Source: Mya arenaria
Taxonomy: Eukaryota; Mollusca; Bivalvia; Myida; Myidae
Reading direction: 5' to 3'
Assembly: GCF_026914265.1 (NCBI RefSeq)
Contig: NC_069124.1
Location: forward strand, 6,350,213-6,414,212
DNA length: 64,000 nucleotides
The position numbers and the translations under genes were made by a program. Below the pieces are notes generated by a model. The model had not been told where the DNA came from. It worked only from the letters and a program-made list of their open reading frames with translations, and searched no databases. This document shows, in pieces, positions 36,491 to 47,439 of this stretch. Position 1 is the first letter of the stretch, and the number at the start of each line of letters is the position of its first letter.

Positions 36491-37386
36491 TTGGCTGTTC
36501 TATGTCCGGCAATACATTACAGTCGTATCAAGTCGGTTTAAACCGGTTCTCTAATTTTAGGCTTACGTATCAATTGCCAAATTTGTGGCCTCCATCCGTT
36601 GACAATTTGGTATTGTTTTTCTCATCTTTGTCACTTGATGGCTTAACCGCCAATACAGCTCGCCTCTATAAATGTGCTATCGGTGCCCAATGCAAGCTTT
36701 TTGGGTTCGCGGATACCACCGAAAATTATATAATCACTAAAATTATAACAGGCATGGGAAGGAATACACGCGCACATACAACGCGACTTCCAATAACGGC
36801 ACAATTATTATGCCTTATTGTTGAAACACTCCCATCCATGTGTATAAATATGTACGAAAGTGCCCTATTTACAGCGGCATACACTTTGGCTTTCTTTGGG
36901 TTCTTCCGCGTAGGAGAATTAGCCGTAACACGACAGTCTGTTGTAAATCACACGTTAGCATTTAGTGATGTAAGATATACGAGCGACGGCAATTTATTGC
37001 TTACACTTCGCAATTCAAAGACGGATAAAGAGTCAAAGGGTTATATTATTCAGATCAATAAAACCGGTAAAAGTGTTTGCCCTGTACACAGTTTAAATAT
37101 TTTTCTGGCACGCAGGCCAAAGATTAACGGTCCGTTGCTGTGTCATATGGATGGTACTCCTCTTACACGCACACAGTTTTCTTCTGTATTAAAAAAATGT
37201 TTATCTGTTAGGAACCTCGAATTTGCAAAGTACAACACACATTCATTTCGCATTGGGGCAGCCACAACCGCCGCTATGGTGGGTTGCACCACGGAACAGA
37301 TAAAAGAGGCCGGTAGGTGGACGTCAGACGCCTACAAACGTTACGTTCGGCATGAAACTATACATTTGGTTCCAAATTTACTTTAG
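36391..37386 (+). CDS. Tyrosine recombinase (ORF3) of the Ngaro-type element
   Basis: 331 residues from the first ATG in the overlap with ORF2; the conserved part begins about residue 20. Catalytic residues are readable: Arg in FFRVGELAVTR (about 171), Lys in NSKTDKESKG, His and Arg in THSFRIGAATTAAMVG, Trp in GRWTSDAYK, and the nucleophile Tyr in KRYVRHE (about 318). The N-terminal region (SYQVGLNRFSNF, NTARLYKCAIGA) is the usual SAM-like DNA-binding part. In DIRS-order elements this enzyme joins the circular DNA copy to the genome. It stops at TAG 37384-37386. Confidence 0.92.
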   Translation: MGAPSPAGTRLGRKGTNSTTFSEHDLRNEARRLIGCSMSGNTLQSYQVGLNRFSNFRLTYQLPNLWPPSVDNLVLFFSSLSLDGLTANTARLYKCAIGAQCKLFGFADTTENYIITKIITGMGRNTRAHTTRLPITAQLLCLIVETLPSMCINMYESALFTAAYTLAFFGFFRVGELAVTRQSVVNHTLAFSDVRYTSDGNLLLTLRNSKTDKESKGYIIQINKTGKSVCPVHSLNIFLARRPKINGPLLCHMDGTPLTRTQFSSVLKKCLSVRNLEFAKYNTHSFRIGAATTAAMVGCTTEQIKEAGRWTSDAYKRYVRHETIHLVPNLL

Positions 37387-37388
37387 GT

Positions 37389-38000
37389 TTGGTTCATCAC
37401 ATCATATTACATATTATTTTATTTTATTTTTTTGCTTATTTAGATAGAACGACGCGCGTGTGGGTCGTCGGTTCTTCAATTATTAGGCATGCCTTTTGCT
37501 ACGCCCGATCGCACGACGCGAACCTGGGAATTCCCAATAGTGCCTTTTGGTGGCAGGGCTATGGAGGTCTAAGCCTTAAAGCGCTTGTAAGGAAAGTCAC
37601 GTTTTTGAAACATATTAATGAAGATGGACTACCTCATGTCATGATTATTCACATTGGGGGAAATGACATTGGCCAATATCCTACTAAAGTGTTAATGGCA
37701 ATTTTTGCTAAAGTAATAAGAGCGCTTAAAGATTTATTCCCATCAACTACTCTCGCAGTATCGCAGATAACGCCTCGAACAACATGGCGCTATTCGAGTA
37801 ATAAGCGTGCAATGGGAAATGTAAGGCGCCGATTAAATGGCTTTGTAAAAAAAACCATATTAGGTATTGGGGGTTCCTTCATTTCTCATAGTATAACGCC
37901 TGAACAATTGAAGTCCGACGGTGTCCACTTGAACGAGCATGGCAATGCGCTTTTGATTCGCGACTTTAAGTCCTGCGTGTGCAGTTTGGTAAATCATTGA
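37389..38000 (+). CDS. SGNH-hydrolase-like ORF4 of the Ngaro-type element
   Basis: 203 codons, open from a TTG two bases after the recombinase stop, in another frame. Block I reads VWVVGSSIIRHAF (GSS where GDS is usual), block III HIGGNDIG, block V DGVHLNEHGN, so Ser, Gly, Asn and the Asp/His pair of the SGNH family are in order. A hydrolase of this kind is known in some Ngaro elements; its substrate is not established. There is no ATG before block I. A good splice acceptor (tttttttgcttatttag, ending 37443) lies just before the conserved part, so expression by splicing is possible; no clear donor was picked. Confidence 0.8.
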   Translation: MVHHIILHIILFYFFAYLDRTTRVWVVGSSIIRHAFCYARSHDANLGIPNSAFWWQGYGGLSLKALVRKVTFLKHINEDGLPHVMIIHIGGNDIGQYPTKVLMAIFAKVIRALKDLFPSTTLAVSQITPRTTWRYSSNKRAMGNVRRRLNGFVKKTILGIGGSFISHSITPEQLKSDGVHLNEHGNALLIRDFKSCVCSLVNH

Positions 38001-38264
38001 AATAAATATCATCAGTTTTGTCCAGCGACGCTTTATGATACGCTAATACACGTTTACGGTATGCTTTACCGTTCATTCAAGTTGTTGCTGAGTAATGCGA
38101 GGCTCCTTTTCTTGTTGCTTTTTTGCTGCCGAGCCAAAATTTCCTTAAAGTATGAATTGTTTTATAAGATAATAAACCCAGTTCTGTTTCGGTTTGTGAT
38201 GCGTGTTATTTCTTTATGCTTATATTTTGGCGAGTTCGCTTCTAGTACCTAGAATCTCACATTG

Positions 38265-38733
38265 GCGTTCGGCAGCACTTAAATTATGATATTTATTAAG
38301 CTATTGGAATTATATAAATACAGACAGTATACTTAAAGTTAAAATGCTAATTTGTGAGTTCCGGCCATAGTACACCTTGACGGAATTCACGTTCAAATAC
38401 TTAAGTTTATTTCATAATCAAACTCGTAAAGCCCAGTGGGGGCTATTCAAAACTGCTGCTTTGCCCTTTGGGGCGGTCGCCAGTAATACGCCAAGTTGGC
38501 AGGTGACCAGATTGCTTCGTTCGCTGTTCATGCTTGTGAATTCGTGCTTGTGTAAATAACATGGAGCCTCGCCATTAAATCCAAACTTTAAATGTAAATA
38601 AAACAAAATAAAATTTTGACAAGTTATTTGCTCTGTTGTTTTATATAGCAAAAACGTATGGTTATGATTGAAATTAGAGTAAGAGAAGCTAAGCGCTTCA
38701 ATCGTTCTTGTAAGTTGAGGATTTATCGATAAT
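38265..38733 (+). repeat. Split direct repeat B1
   Basis: 469 bp beginning gcgttcggcagcacttaaat and ending gaggatttatcgataat, matching B2 at 39374-39842. It directly abuts A2, so B1-A2 reproduces the junction expected in the circular intermediate. A 60-codon open frame occurs identically in both copies and is not a gene. Confidence 0.9.
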
Positions 38734-39042
38734 ACCAGCTATTAACTATAAAATAGCTGTTGTTATCGAGACTAATCAACCCGTTTTCATCACCTTTATG
38801 TTTACATTAGCAATACACATCTAATCATTCAACAGATCCGCTTGAGGGCGCCTTACAGTATTACGTAATCAAAAGATTCCCGCGCCCGCCATTTCGTTAA
38901 AGCATTTCATTGGTTAAAACTTAAAAAGAGATTCAGCGCATGCGCTAAATCGAGCGCGCAACCCCACCGATTCACTTTCGTTCAGGCAATCGAACCGAAA
39001 GGTCAGTTTTTTAAGAGCTAGGTTTGCTATTTAAGAAAAAAT
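38733..39042 (+). repeat. Split direct repeat A2
   Basis: 310 bp, same length and sequence as A1 as far as I read. The preceding base pairs (cgataat) belong to B1. After its end the sequence changes to ccctcccacccaccc, unlike the sequence after A1. Confidence 0.9.
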
Positions 39043-39373
39043 CCCTCCCACCCACCCAATTGCCGTGCCTTTTGCTTCTTAGCTCTTGATTAGTTTAAAG
39101 TTATGTTCATAAATAGCGGCATGTGTGCATTTGTCTGCGCCCGTTTTGCATATCTGTTTTCAGCAGAGCTACAACATCCATGGTCGTATAAAGCCACCAC
39201 GACGAATTTGAAAAGTCGCTGACCACTACGCAAACACAGGTGCATATTCTTCACGCGTGGGACCAAAACTCTCATCGGATGGACAACTCGTGAATTTACC
39301 AGCGGCGTGGCTCCTATTAAAATCGTGATATTTTGTGTTTGTCATGTATATAATGCTTTATGAGTTGTGATTA
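39043..39373. other. Unique spacer between A2 and B2
   Basis: 331 bp, starting ccctcccacccaccc and ending atgagttgtgatta. It does not resemble the sequence after A1 or before B1. No ORF of note. Confidence 0.7.
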
Positions 39374-39842
39374 GCGTTCGGCAGCACTTAAATTATGATA
39401 TTTATTAAGCTATTGGAATTATATAAATACAGACAGTATACTTAAAGTTAAAATGCTAATTTGTGAGTTCCGGCCATAGTACACCTTGACGGAATTCACG
39501 TTCAAATACTTAAGTTTATTTCATAATCAAACTCGTAAAGCCCAGTGGGGGCTATTCAAAACTGCTGCTTTGCCCTTTGGGGCGGTCGCCAGTAATACGC
39601 CAAGTTGGCAGGTGACCAGATTGCTTCGTTCGCTGTTCATGCTTGTGAATTCGTGCTTGTGTAAATAACATGGAGCCTCGCCATTAAATCCAAACTTTAA
39701 ATGTAAATAAAACAAAATAAAATTTTGACAAGTTATTTGCTCTGTTGTTTTATATAGCAAAAACGTATGGTTATGATTGAAATTAGAGTAAGAGAAGCTA
39801 AGCGCTTCAATCGTTCTTGTAAGTTGAGGATTTATCGATAAT
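39374..39842 (+). repeat. Split direct repeat B2, right end of the Ngaro-type element
   Basis: 469 bp, same as B1. After cgataat the host sequence begins (tagtgtatt). No target-site duplication links the two flanks (gaatgtat on the left), as expected for recombinase-mediated integration. Confidence 0.9.
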
Positions 39843-39848
39843 TAGTGT

Positions 39849-40140
39849 ATTAAAATATCTCGTGAAAACAATACTCGTTCTTACTAGGCTTACCGACTCA
39901 CTCAATGCATGTTATTCTTCAAAACTACGATTTAAAACCCTTTTTATTCGTGCAAACCTCACCCAATGCCTTGTTTTGATCAACTTTAGCATTATTACTG
40001 TTTTCCGAGTTCAGGTAGCCAGTTTTGGTGATAAATCGACGAATTTAAGGAAATGCTTACTGGTTCATTCTATACATTTTTAGAACCAAGGTTCATCCCA
40101 AATCTGGTAAATCTATGGCACATTAAAATAACGATTAAAA
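39849..40140 (+). repeat. Inverted repeat, left arm (about 290 bp)
   Basis: From taaaatatctcgtgaaaaca through ttcttactaggcttacc, tacgatttaaaaccc, aaatgcttactggttcatt to aaatctggtaaatctatgg. The reverse complement is at 41835-42128 with scattered substitutions and small gaps. The arm starts only six bases after the right end of the Ngaro-type element. Confidence 0.85.
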
Positions 40141-40458
40141 GGCGTCGATTGTTTTCCTAATCCATATACGTGTTCTATGAAACGTATTAGAAGGGTCATT
40201 TTGATCAGAACTCTCGTTTAAAGTAGATCTGTCATTATATTTTGGAGGTAATATAGTAAGTCGAGACACGATTAGGTATTGAATTGAAATAGTATTTACT
40301 AAACGTGTGACAAACTTTATTTAAGACGTTATATTTTTGACAATTTCCTGAAGGTTGCCTCCCTTTTCATTTTGCCAAATTTAAACAATATGCTTAAGAC
40401 ATCTGCATAATCTATAAGGCAAACTCTTTCAATCATAATGTTCATTTCAAAATAGCAG

Positions 40459-40660
40459 GCATGTTGGGAAAGAACGCTACAAGTGTAATGTATGCTGGCA
40501 GGGAAATGCATCACGTTCAGACCATGAATTACACGTACAGCAAAAACATCATCCACAGAAGTGCCATGTGTGTAAAAGATGTGGAAAGTCATTTTCGACT
40601 AAGCTTGATCTAGAGAGACGCAAAGAAATGCGGTATAAAACAATATTGAAGTACTATTGA
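40459..40660 (+). CDS. C2H2 zinc-finger exon (isolated, terminal)
   Basis: An AG acceptor (catttcaaaatagcag) is followed, after one split-codon base, by HVGKERYKC, the linker between C2H2 fingers. One complete finger follows (CNVC, 12 residues, HELHVQQKH spacing C-x2-C-x12-H-x4-H). A second, HVCKRCGKSFSTKLDLERR, has cysteines but lacks both histidines. It ends at TGA 40658-40660. No other finger exons are seen nearby. It lies between two inverted arms, so it could be a captured gene fragment or the last exon of a gene truncated elsewhere. Confidence 0.5.
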
Positions 40661-41834
40661 GTTCTATGAGAAGTAAGAATCTGATCTACGTATTATCATC
40701 TTTCATTTTGTGTAAAATAATGAGGCACATCATTTTGATTTGCTTTGTTTACATTGTTCTAGCAAAATTGCTGTGTCAGTTTTTTTAGCTTCGTTTACCA
40801 TGTCTGATGATTTCATAATTGATCTGTGATTACGAAATCCTGTGGAAGTTATTTTCAAATAAACGTTTAATATTAAGTGTCTGTCTTATCATAACAACTC
40901 GACATAATTCGAGTATGAACAAACTCGTTTAAAAAGAAACAACATCGTTTATTATGTTTAGTTATAGCATACGTACATAATAAATATTAAACACTATAAA
41001 ACTGAAGTGATAGATATTACTATTGACGATATCCTATCGATATTATGAGAATAATATATGTAAGAAAGAACAAGTACATTTAAATTCACATGGGTATCTT
41101 AAACTACAGTATTTGCATGTATGTGTATATGATATAATACAAGGGGACGTTGACAGTAAAGTAGTCCTTGAACATCAATACAGAGAGTACCAAATACCAG
41201 CAAGCATGTAATTATTAGCAAAGGCAAAAAATAGCAAAAGCCGTGAAAATACATTTTACACTGACTACGCCCAAGTTAAAAACAAAGATTCAATAATAAT
41301 TGTGTTTATATCCAACAAATTGATACAAATAGCAATCGTCCTTAAAACTCTTTGAAATCAAAAATTATATAAAAACTGTTGTCAGTTTTAACACAAACTA
41401 AAATAAGTTCGTACATATTTCATCATCATGTATCTTGGTAAGGATAAGCAGAATATTCTAAGAGCCGAACCTCATACATCACTTCAATGCCCTATTCGTC
41501 TTAAAGGTGGACACGACTCTTTGCATGCTATAAATTTAAGAGTTTTTCCATGAAGGTTCACAATATATATTATCATGCTATTTTTTTAGTGAAATACTTA
41601 ACAGATTTTATTCAATGAAAAGTAAAAGACACTATCCATATAGTTTAAAAAATGCCCTTTGTCATCTTTAAGCGTCGGGTTTCCGTCTATTTAAGTCAAG
41701 TATGTTTTATCTTCTTTATCGTTTCATTTTTCATTCCCTGAAAGAATACATTATAAATCACTACAAGTTCGTATTGTATTAATATATTAACAAAGTTAAT
41801 TATGGTGTGAAAGTAAAAAAAGAGCTGAAATGAC

Positions 41835-42128
41835 TGGTAATTAGGATAGTTATAACGTGGCATAGATTAACCAGATTTGGAATGAACCTGGGTTCTAGAA
41901 ATAAACATAATGAACCAGTAAGTATTTCCTTAAATGAGCCGATTTATCTCTAAATCTGGCTATCTTCACTCAGAAAACAATAACAATGCTATCATTGACC
42001 AAAACAAGGTATCGGATGAGGTTTGCACAAAGAAAATGGTTTTAAATCGTAATTTTGAAGGATAAAGTGCACTGAGTAAGTTGGTAAGCCTAGTAAGAAT
42101 GTGTATTGTTTTCACGAGATATTTTAAA
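41835..42128 (-). repeat. Inverted repeat, right arm (about 290 bp)
   Basis: Reverse complement of 39849-40140, for example gtaagcctagtaagaatg, gtattgttttcacgagatat, and taaccagatttgg. The pair encloses 1.7 kb including the zinc-finger exon. No transposase ORF is present in between. Confidence 0.85.
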
Positions 42129-42134
42129 ATGGAC

Positions 42135-44117
42135 ATAATTTTCATCTAGGACAAGCGTCATCGTAAACAAGCAATTGCTCTTCATTCGGTGCACAAGTTA
42201 TTTTTATAAAATATATTGGTGAAACATATAGAAAACAGTGTTAATAATCACCTAATCGAGAACGTTTTTCAGCCAAAACAATGAACCAGGAAACATGGAC
42301 GCACCTTACATTACTGCCCATGATATTGTGATCACTGAAATACGTTTTTAATAACCGTTACTACATTTCAGACCAAAGATAGACTCTATAGCTATGGTAT
42401 TTAGCTGCACTTGAAGTAGGAGGAAGAGACTGAACCAGAACAGCACGTTCTTGGTTTGTACTATATGAACAAACTTGCAATATCCCAAATGGTACAAATC
42501 TTAAAAAAATGTAATAACATTTAAAGTTATCTGGCCAAAATAAGCATGTGTTGACTTGTGCGCTTTGACTTATTGGCGTTGGCCTCTGCATTTTGGGGGC
42601 TATTCATGCGTGCTTTCAGTAATCAGTTTCATTACATTTTTATATATTGTGTAAATTTTAATCATGTTGTCGTGTTTTTTTCATTGTGCAAAATTTATAG
42701 CGTTTCAAACATTCTCTCAAATCTTATTGAATCCTCTTAGCAGCGATAGATAGTCGAAAGTCAATAAAGAAATACATAAAACAAAGTTTCAATGAGCATA
42801 TTTTTGCTAAGAGTACGGTATATCGATTTCAAGTATACACTAATTTGACACTTGATAAAAGTAACTACTTCACTACAGCTTGGTTACGAATCTGAAGGAC
42901 ATTTTAAGAGTAAGTTTAGTAAGGATCAATTAGCGTAGACATTAGATAAGTCATTAAAATGTAAGTTGATAGTTAACAATTAAGCGCATTAAAGCACTTA
43001 CTCTAAAACAATATGTTACGGTTTGAAGACAACACGTCACATTAATTTTGATGTTTGTAAATGACGTGAGTGTCGCTGATATTTCATATTTATCACATGC
43101 TTACCCTTGTTTTCCGTGTAATATACCCATTACGAATATTTTTATCTTACACATGTGTAAGATAACATATCAGACATTTCTATTGGCTAGACTAATCACA
43201 CGCGACCTAGATATCCCTCCGCATTGTTTGTAAACAAAATGGTTTAAACGCCAACAAATACTAACCTCAATAATGAAGCGGAAGGACTTCCGGGAGACAA
43301 ATGGCTTACGAATCATAGTGCCAGAAAGCATCTTGTTCGAAAACTTTCTGATAACAATGTTCCGCCAACCAGATAATGCAGATTACTAGTCACAGAAATA
43401 TCCAGTCAGTCAACAAATACAGCCATATTAGTGACAAACAACACGAGAACATTTCAAACATCTCCATCTTAACAGGCAATATGCGACCAATGCCATAAAA
43501 TTTGCTTGCCAGTTTAATCAGCTGTCGGTTACCAAAACACAAATACGAATTCCGCAGCACAGGTTTCTCATCACACGTACGTCCCAAGACGGTAAGAACA
43601 GCTTGTTCTCTGGAAACATTCTTGATGGAACTTTTTCAACATCAACATCCATGCAGTGCAGAGTAAGGCTTCGTCGTAATCATCTGCATGTTGTGAAAAT
43701 CCATGTCCACTAAGAAAACGCTTTCAAGTCATCGTAGAAAGCGACAGCGAATAACTTTTAAATCCGTGCACACAGTAAAACTTGACAGACGATGTAGGTC
43801 ACATAAACCGCGTAAAAGCATGTACTCTCAGTGTGACGTCATCAAGTTGTCTACTTATTGTGTTTTAATGGTTAAAATTGTTCGTTATTCATGTTGTTCG
43901 ATATTTTACTACACATGTTTATACTTGTGACTTGTTCAGCGCTTTATCAGAATTAAAATTTGATAACTGCTAGCTGTTTTTGTCATTTTCCTTTGGAACT
44001 ATTTATATGGCGCATCGTTGACATTCCACTCAGTGTACTTTGGCTGTCAAACAATGGGTTTAGAAAGTGGAACGTGGAACTAATAATAAAAATTAGTTTA
44101 AGCATGTGATAAAAAAA
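42135..44117. other. No supported gene
   Basis: Short ORFs only. A minus-strand stretch at 43390-43587 extends in the same frame upstream to about 43650 without stops and has mixed composition (TCDEKPVLRNSYLCFGNRQL), but no family is recognised and no splice sites are convincing. The remainder is AT-rich. Confidence 0.35.
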
Positions 44118-44254
44118 GATCTGACACTCGTTGTCATTTTATACAAGATTTTTATTAAACTCGTCCATGAAAGTTGTTAGTAAGCTCGCCAGAGGCTCGC
44201 TTACTAACAAATTAATAAAATCTTGTATTAAATGACAAAGTCTCGTGTCAGATC
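44118..44254. mobile_element. 137-bp hairpin MITE
   Basis: Ends gatctgacactcgttgtcat and atgacaaagtctcgtgtcagatc are inverted, continuing with atacaagatttttattaa / ttaataaaatcttgtat. The centre is a second palindrome, gttagtaagctcgcc / ggctcgcttactaac. Non-coding. Confidence 0.85.
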
Positions 44255-47200
44255 CTATATATTATACATGACGTTTGTCTCAAATGACGTTGGCACGCGT
44301 GTCTTGAGGTTTAGTTTATGGTATTTAAAACTAACCGTCTTTTTAAGTGGCGTCTTTTATATTAAGATGATATCCACTGGTTAATTTTAAATAACTTGAG
44401 TAATGTAAGATATGACGCAGGTAGGCCTATTATAAAAATTGACATGTATTGGTTTAATTTAAAATAACCGCCGTTCTTAATTGGTTTCCGTTTTAGTACA
44501 ATATCCTAGTCGAAAACCATAGGCTACTTTAAAGTGACCAGGTTGACCCGTGATGTTACGGACAAAAAATATAAAATAAATGTCCCTATGTTTATTGAAA
44601 CACAGTTTACACCAAACATAAAGAATACGTCTGGAAAATCGACCTTTATAAAAACGGACCCCATACGCGACATGGGTTACGTGACTCACGATCGCGTGAC
44701 ACTGTTGACTCAGGGGCGGGGCTAACGATGACTCAGCTCTCTTTCAAAAGTAGCCCGAAAGAAGCATTCGTAAATTAACATACAGAATTAATTCGATCAA
44801 TGTACCTACGATGTTTTTATTGAAACGCAGTTAACCTAAAAAAAAAGAGTTACGCCTGGAATGTTACGGTCTTAAGCTTGACCGTCTTTATTGAAACTGA
44901 GCCCGAAACCAAACCCGTATACTAATCCTCATCCATTCCTACTTCAAAAGACACCTTTTACTTACCCTAACCAAAAAAAGAAGAATATAATTGTTCTTAT
45001 CAATTATTGAAACATGATGGTTAAAAACGAGCAAGTAGGGTAGCTGACTTACCATCCCCGATACACTACTACGCTTATAATGCTTCTATCATAGTGGTCG
45101 ATTTGGCCAAAACAACCCCCGTTAGCATGCATAGATAATGAGGCGTTTCATTGGTACCGCAAGGTACCAGATGCTTGCCCGTTCAAAATATTTTGAACCG
45201 GGTCTGCCTTTTCAGTACAATAATATTTAAATATATATAAATGTAATATACAATAACATTTGTCAGCAGCCAAGACCTCTTCGCCATAGAGAATACTGAT
45301 ACTGATAGCTTATTGAAAAATAATCATTGGTTTAAACATATTTATTTCATGAAAATATGCAAGTGACAACATATATCATATTCTAAATATTTAAGAATTT
45401 GATGGAAAGCTAAAAGCTTATAAGGATCATTTTCTTCTGTAGAAAGCAGTTCAATATACTAATGTGATGGTCTTAAATATAAGTGCATTTATAAATAATA
45501 CATCAAAATACATCATCAATGTATGTATCGCAATGGAACTTAACATATGTTTTATATGTTAATGGAAACAACATATATGGAGATCCATGAAATTTATAAT
45601 ATATAGAATAATCATTGAGTGATAAAAAATGAAAAAAAAATGTTTATGTGTCTTTCAGTAAACATATAAATTTTGAGTCACATGTAAATCAGCAAATACA
45701 ATTGAACTCAGCAAAACCTTTTAGTAGAATCAATATAGGAGTATACAGAAGAAAATATTTTGGAATTAGTACAATCAGAATCAAAGCGCGAAGCGCTGAA
45801 AGACTATCTGCGGGCAAATATGTGAGAGTTGCAAATTTTATTTGAACTATGGGAATGGGTGAAGGGCACATAGATGAAAGTGAAAATGTGCCGAGGGCCA
45901 AGAGCGCTTGTGCCCACACTGGGCGAGGAAACAAACATATCTGTATCTATTATATGGCGTCTTGTGGCATTTTGTTTATGTAAATGTCACTTCAATCGTC
46001 GCAATACCCCTTCCGCATGTATTTATTGTTACAATGCACGCCCTTTCAATCGTTTCTAAAGGTTTTTCGTTGCTTTGATTAATTAAATATCATACGATTG
46101 GAAAATACAATACATGATATATATCATTTCTTTTTCATGCATGTTTTGTTTAAGGAAATCATTTTTTTACAAACAACTTCAGCAATAATTCCATTCAAAA
46201 TGCACAGCGTATCATTTCAGTCGACGTATCCCCACGTATTTAAAGTTACAATGCATGCCCCTTTTAATCGCTTCTAAAGGTTTTTCGGTGCTTTGTTTAG
46301 ATATCATACGTAAGGCAAAGTTTATGAACATACACGTTTTAATTGTTGAAGGAAAATGATTTTATTTTTACGAGCAACTTTAGAATTAATTCCTATCAAA
46401 ATGCAGAGCTTATCAGATGGGTCGTTTTCCCGCGGTGAGGACAAACATGTGGCCAGTTAATGTATGTAGACACTATTTTTAGAAAATCTGTCAGTTTATG
46501 ATGTTGAAACTATTTTTAGATTATCGGAAATTGTCTGTTTTAAGAATGGGAATATGATTGTTCATTTTCAAGTTTTATTGATAAATAAATGTTATTTATG
46601 TGTTACGTAAATATCTGTGGAGAAATAATACTAGTGCTGTTATGAAGGCTTCGCGCACTTTAGATCTTTTACAGGTTAAATCCGAACTACTTTGCTTCAT
46701 CAAACGTATGAATGACTCAATGTCGTATCAGGGCATGTGTGTTAGAATAAATTGAAAGCCTTATGTCCAAAACAATGGCAAGAATACACCGGAACGAAGC
46801 TACTTCGCAAAAACAACCCCATCTTAATAGAAAAGTTTACGCCTAAAACTCATAGAATGAATATTATTTTGTAATTGTATAGCAGGCAAATCATAGTATT
46901 TGAAGCATTAGCAACTCGAAACCTGAGATACAACTATTTTGACTTTCAGACAATCATTTTTGTTTCTTATCTCATGAAACAGTAATATCAAAAATACACC
47001 ATTACAAATAAGCGTGCTTCAGGGTCACACCAGGTTATAATAATTAACCATGCAGGCGATGGTACACTTGCGGTCGGTTATACATCTTGGGCTAAACTCA
47101 GAGTGGATATCAGTTTGTTAACTGCCTACCAGAGCCTCCATTATTTTGAACCATTAATCTTGTAAATATAATGATCTAAAAATACTTATGTCCTGCTAAA

Positions 47201-47439
47201 AATAAAACGCCGGGATAAAGAAATACAGCGCGGAAATAGCCGAACAAGCAAAAACTCATACTAGGAACGCAATACAACTAATCCATGTTTATGATTTTGT
47301 CGTCATTCTGCTAAACATAGAGCGCATTAAGACAAAAAAATGGGTTAAAACGACATGAATAGAAGTAGTTCTTTGGAATTTGCGGTCTTAAGACTACCTA
47401 CGCGCATGCGCAGATAGTCTAAAAACGTACATTACCATT
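44255..47439. other. No supported gene; one direct duplication
   Basis: A block of about 100 bp at 45994-46100 (gtatttattgttacaatgc, tcgtttctaaaggtttttcg, tatcatacg) recurs at about 46218-46315 with changes, offset about 225 bp. Small palindromes occur near 45158 (ggtaccgcaaggtacc) and 47400 (gcgcatgcgc). ORFs here are short and unrecognised. Confidence 0.4.

Larger units (their letters stand above)
33128..39842 (+). mobile_element. Ngaro-type (DIRS-order) tyrosine-recombinase retrotransposon, apparently intact
   Basis: A 6.7-kb element with four ORFs in the order gag, reverse transcriptase/RNase H, tyrosine recombinase, SGNH hydrolase. It is bounded by split direct repeats A1 (33128-33437), B1 (38265-38733), A2 (38733-39042), B2 (39374-39842). 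A1 and A2 are both 310 bp and B1 and B2 both 469 bp; reading across them I saw no difference. The A1-ORFs-B1-A2-B2 order is that of PAT/Ngaro elements, which replicate through a circle and integrate by the recombinase without an integrase or target duplication. DIRS1-like methyltransferase was not seen, and the hydrolase ORF favours Ngaro. Intact ORFs and matching repeats suggest a young, possibly competent copy. A 331-bp unique spacer separates A2 from B2. Confidence 0.9.

Noticed and set aside
38377-39760. Two pairs of identical short ORFs (60 and 77 codons)
   Set aside because: Identical because they lie in the B1 and B2 direct repeats; no domain and no independent support.
33128-39842. 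LTR retrotransposon or endogenous retrovirus
   Set aside because: No protease, integrase or long terminal repeats; a tyrosine recombinase and split direct repeats place it in the DIRS order.
43390-43700. Minus-strand open stretch with mixed composition
   Set aside because: Could be an exon but shows no recognised motif and no clear splice pair; left unannotated.
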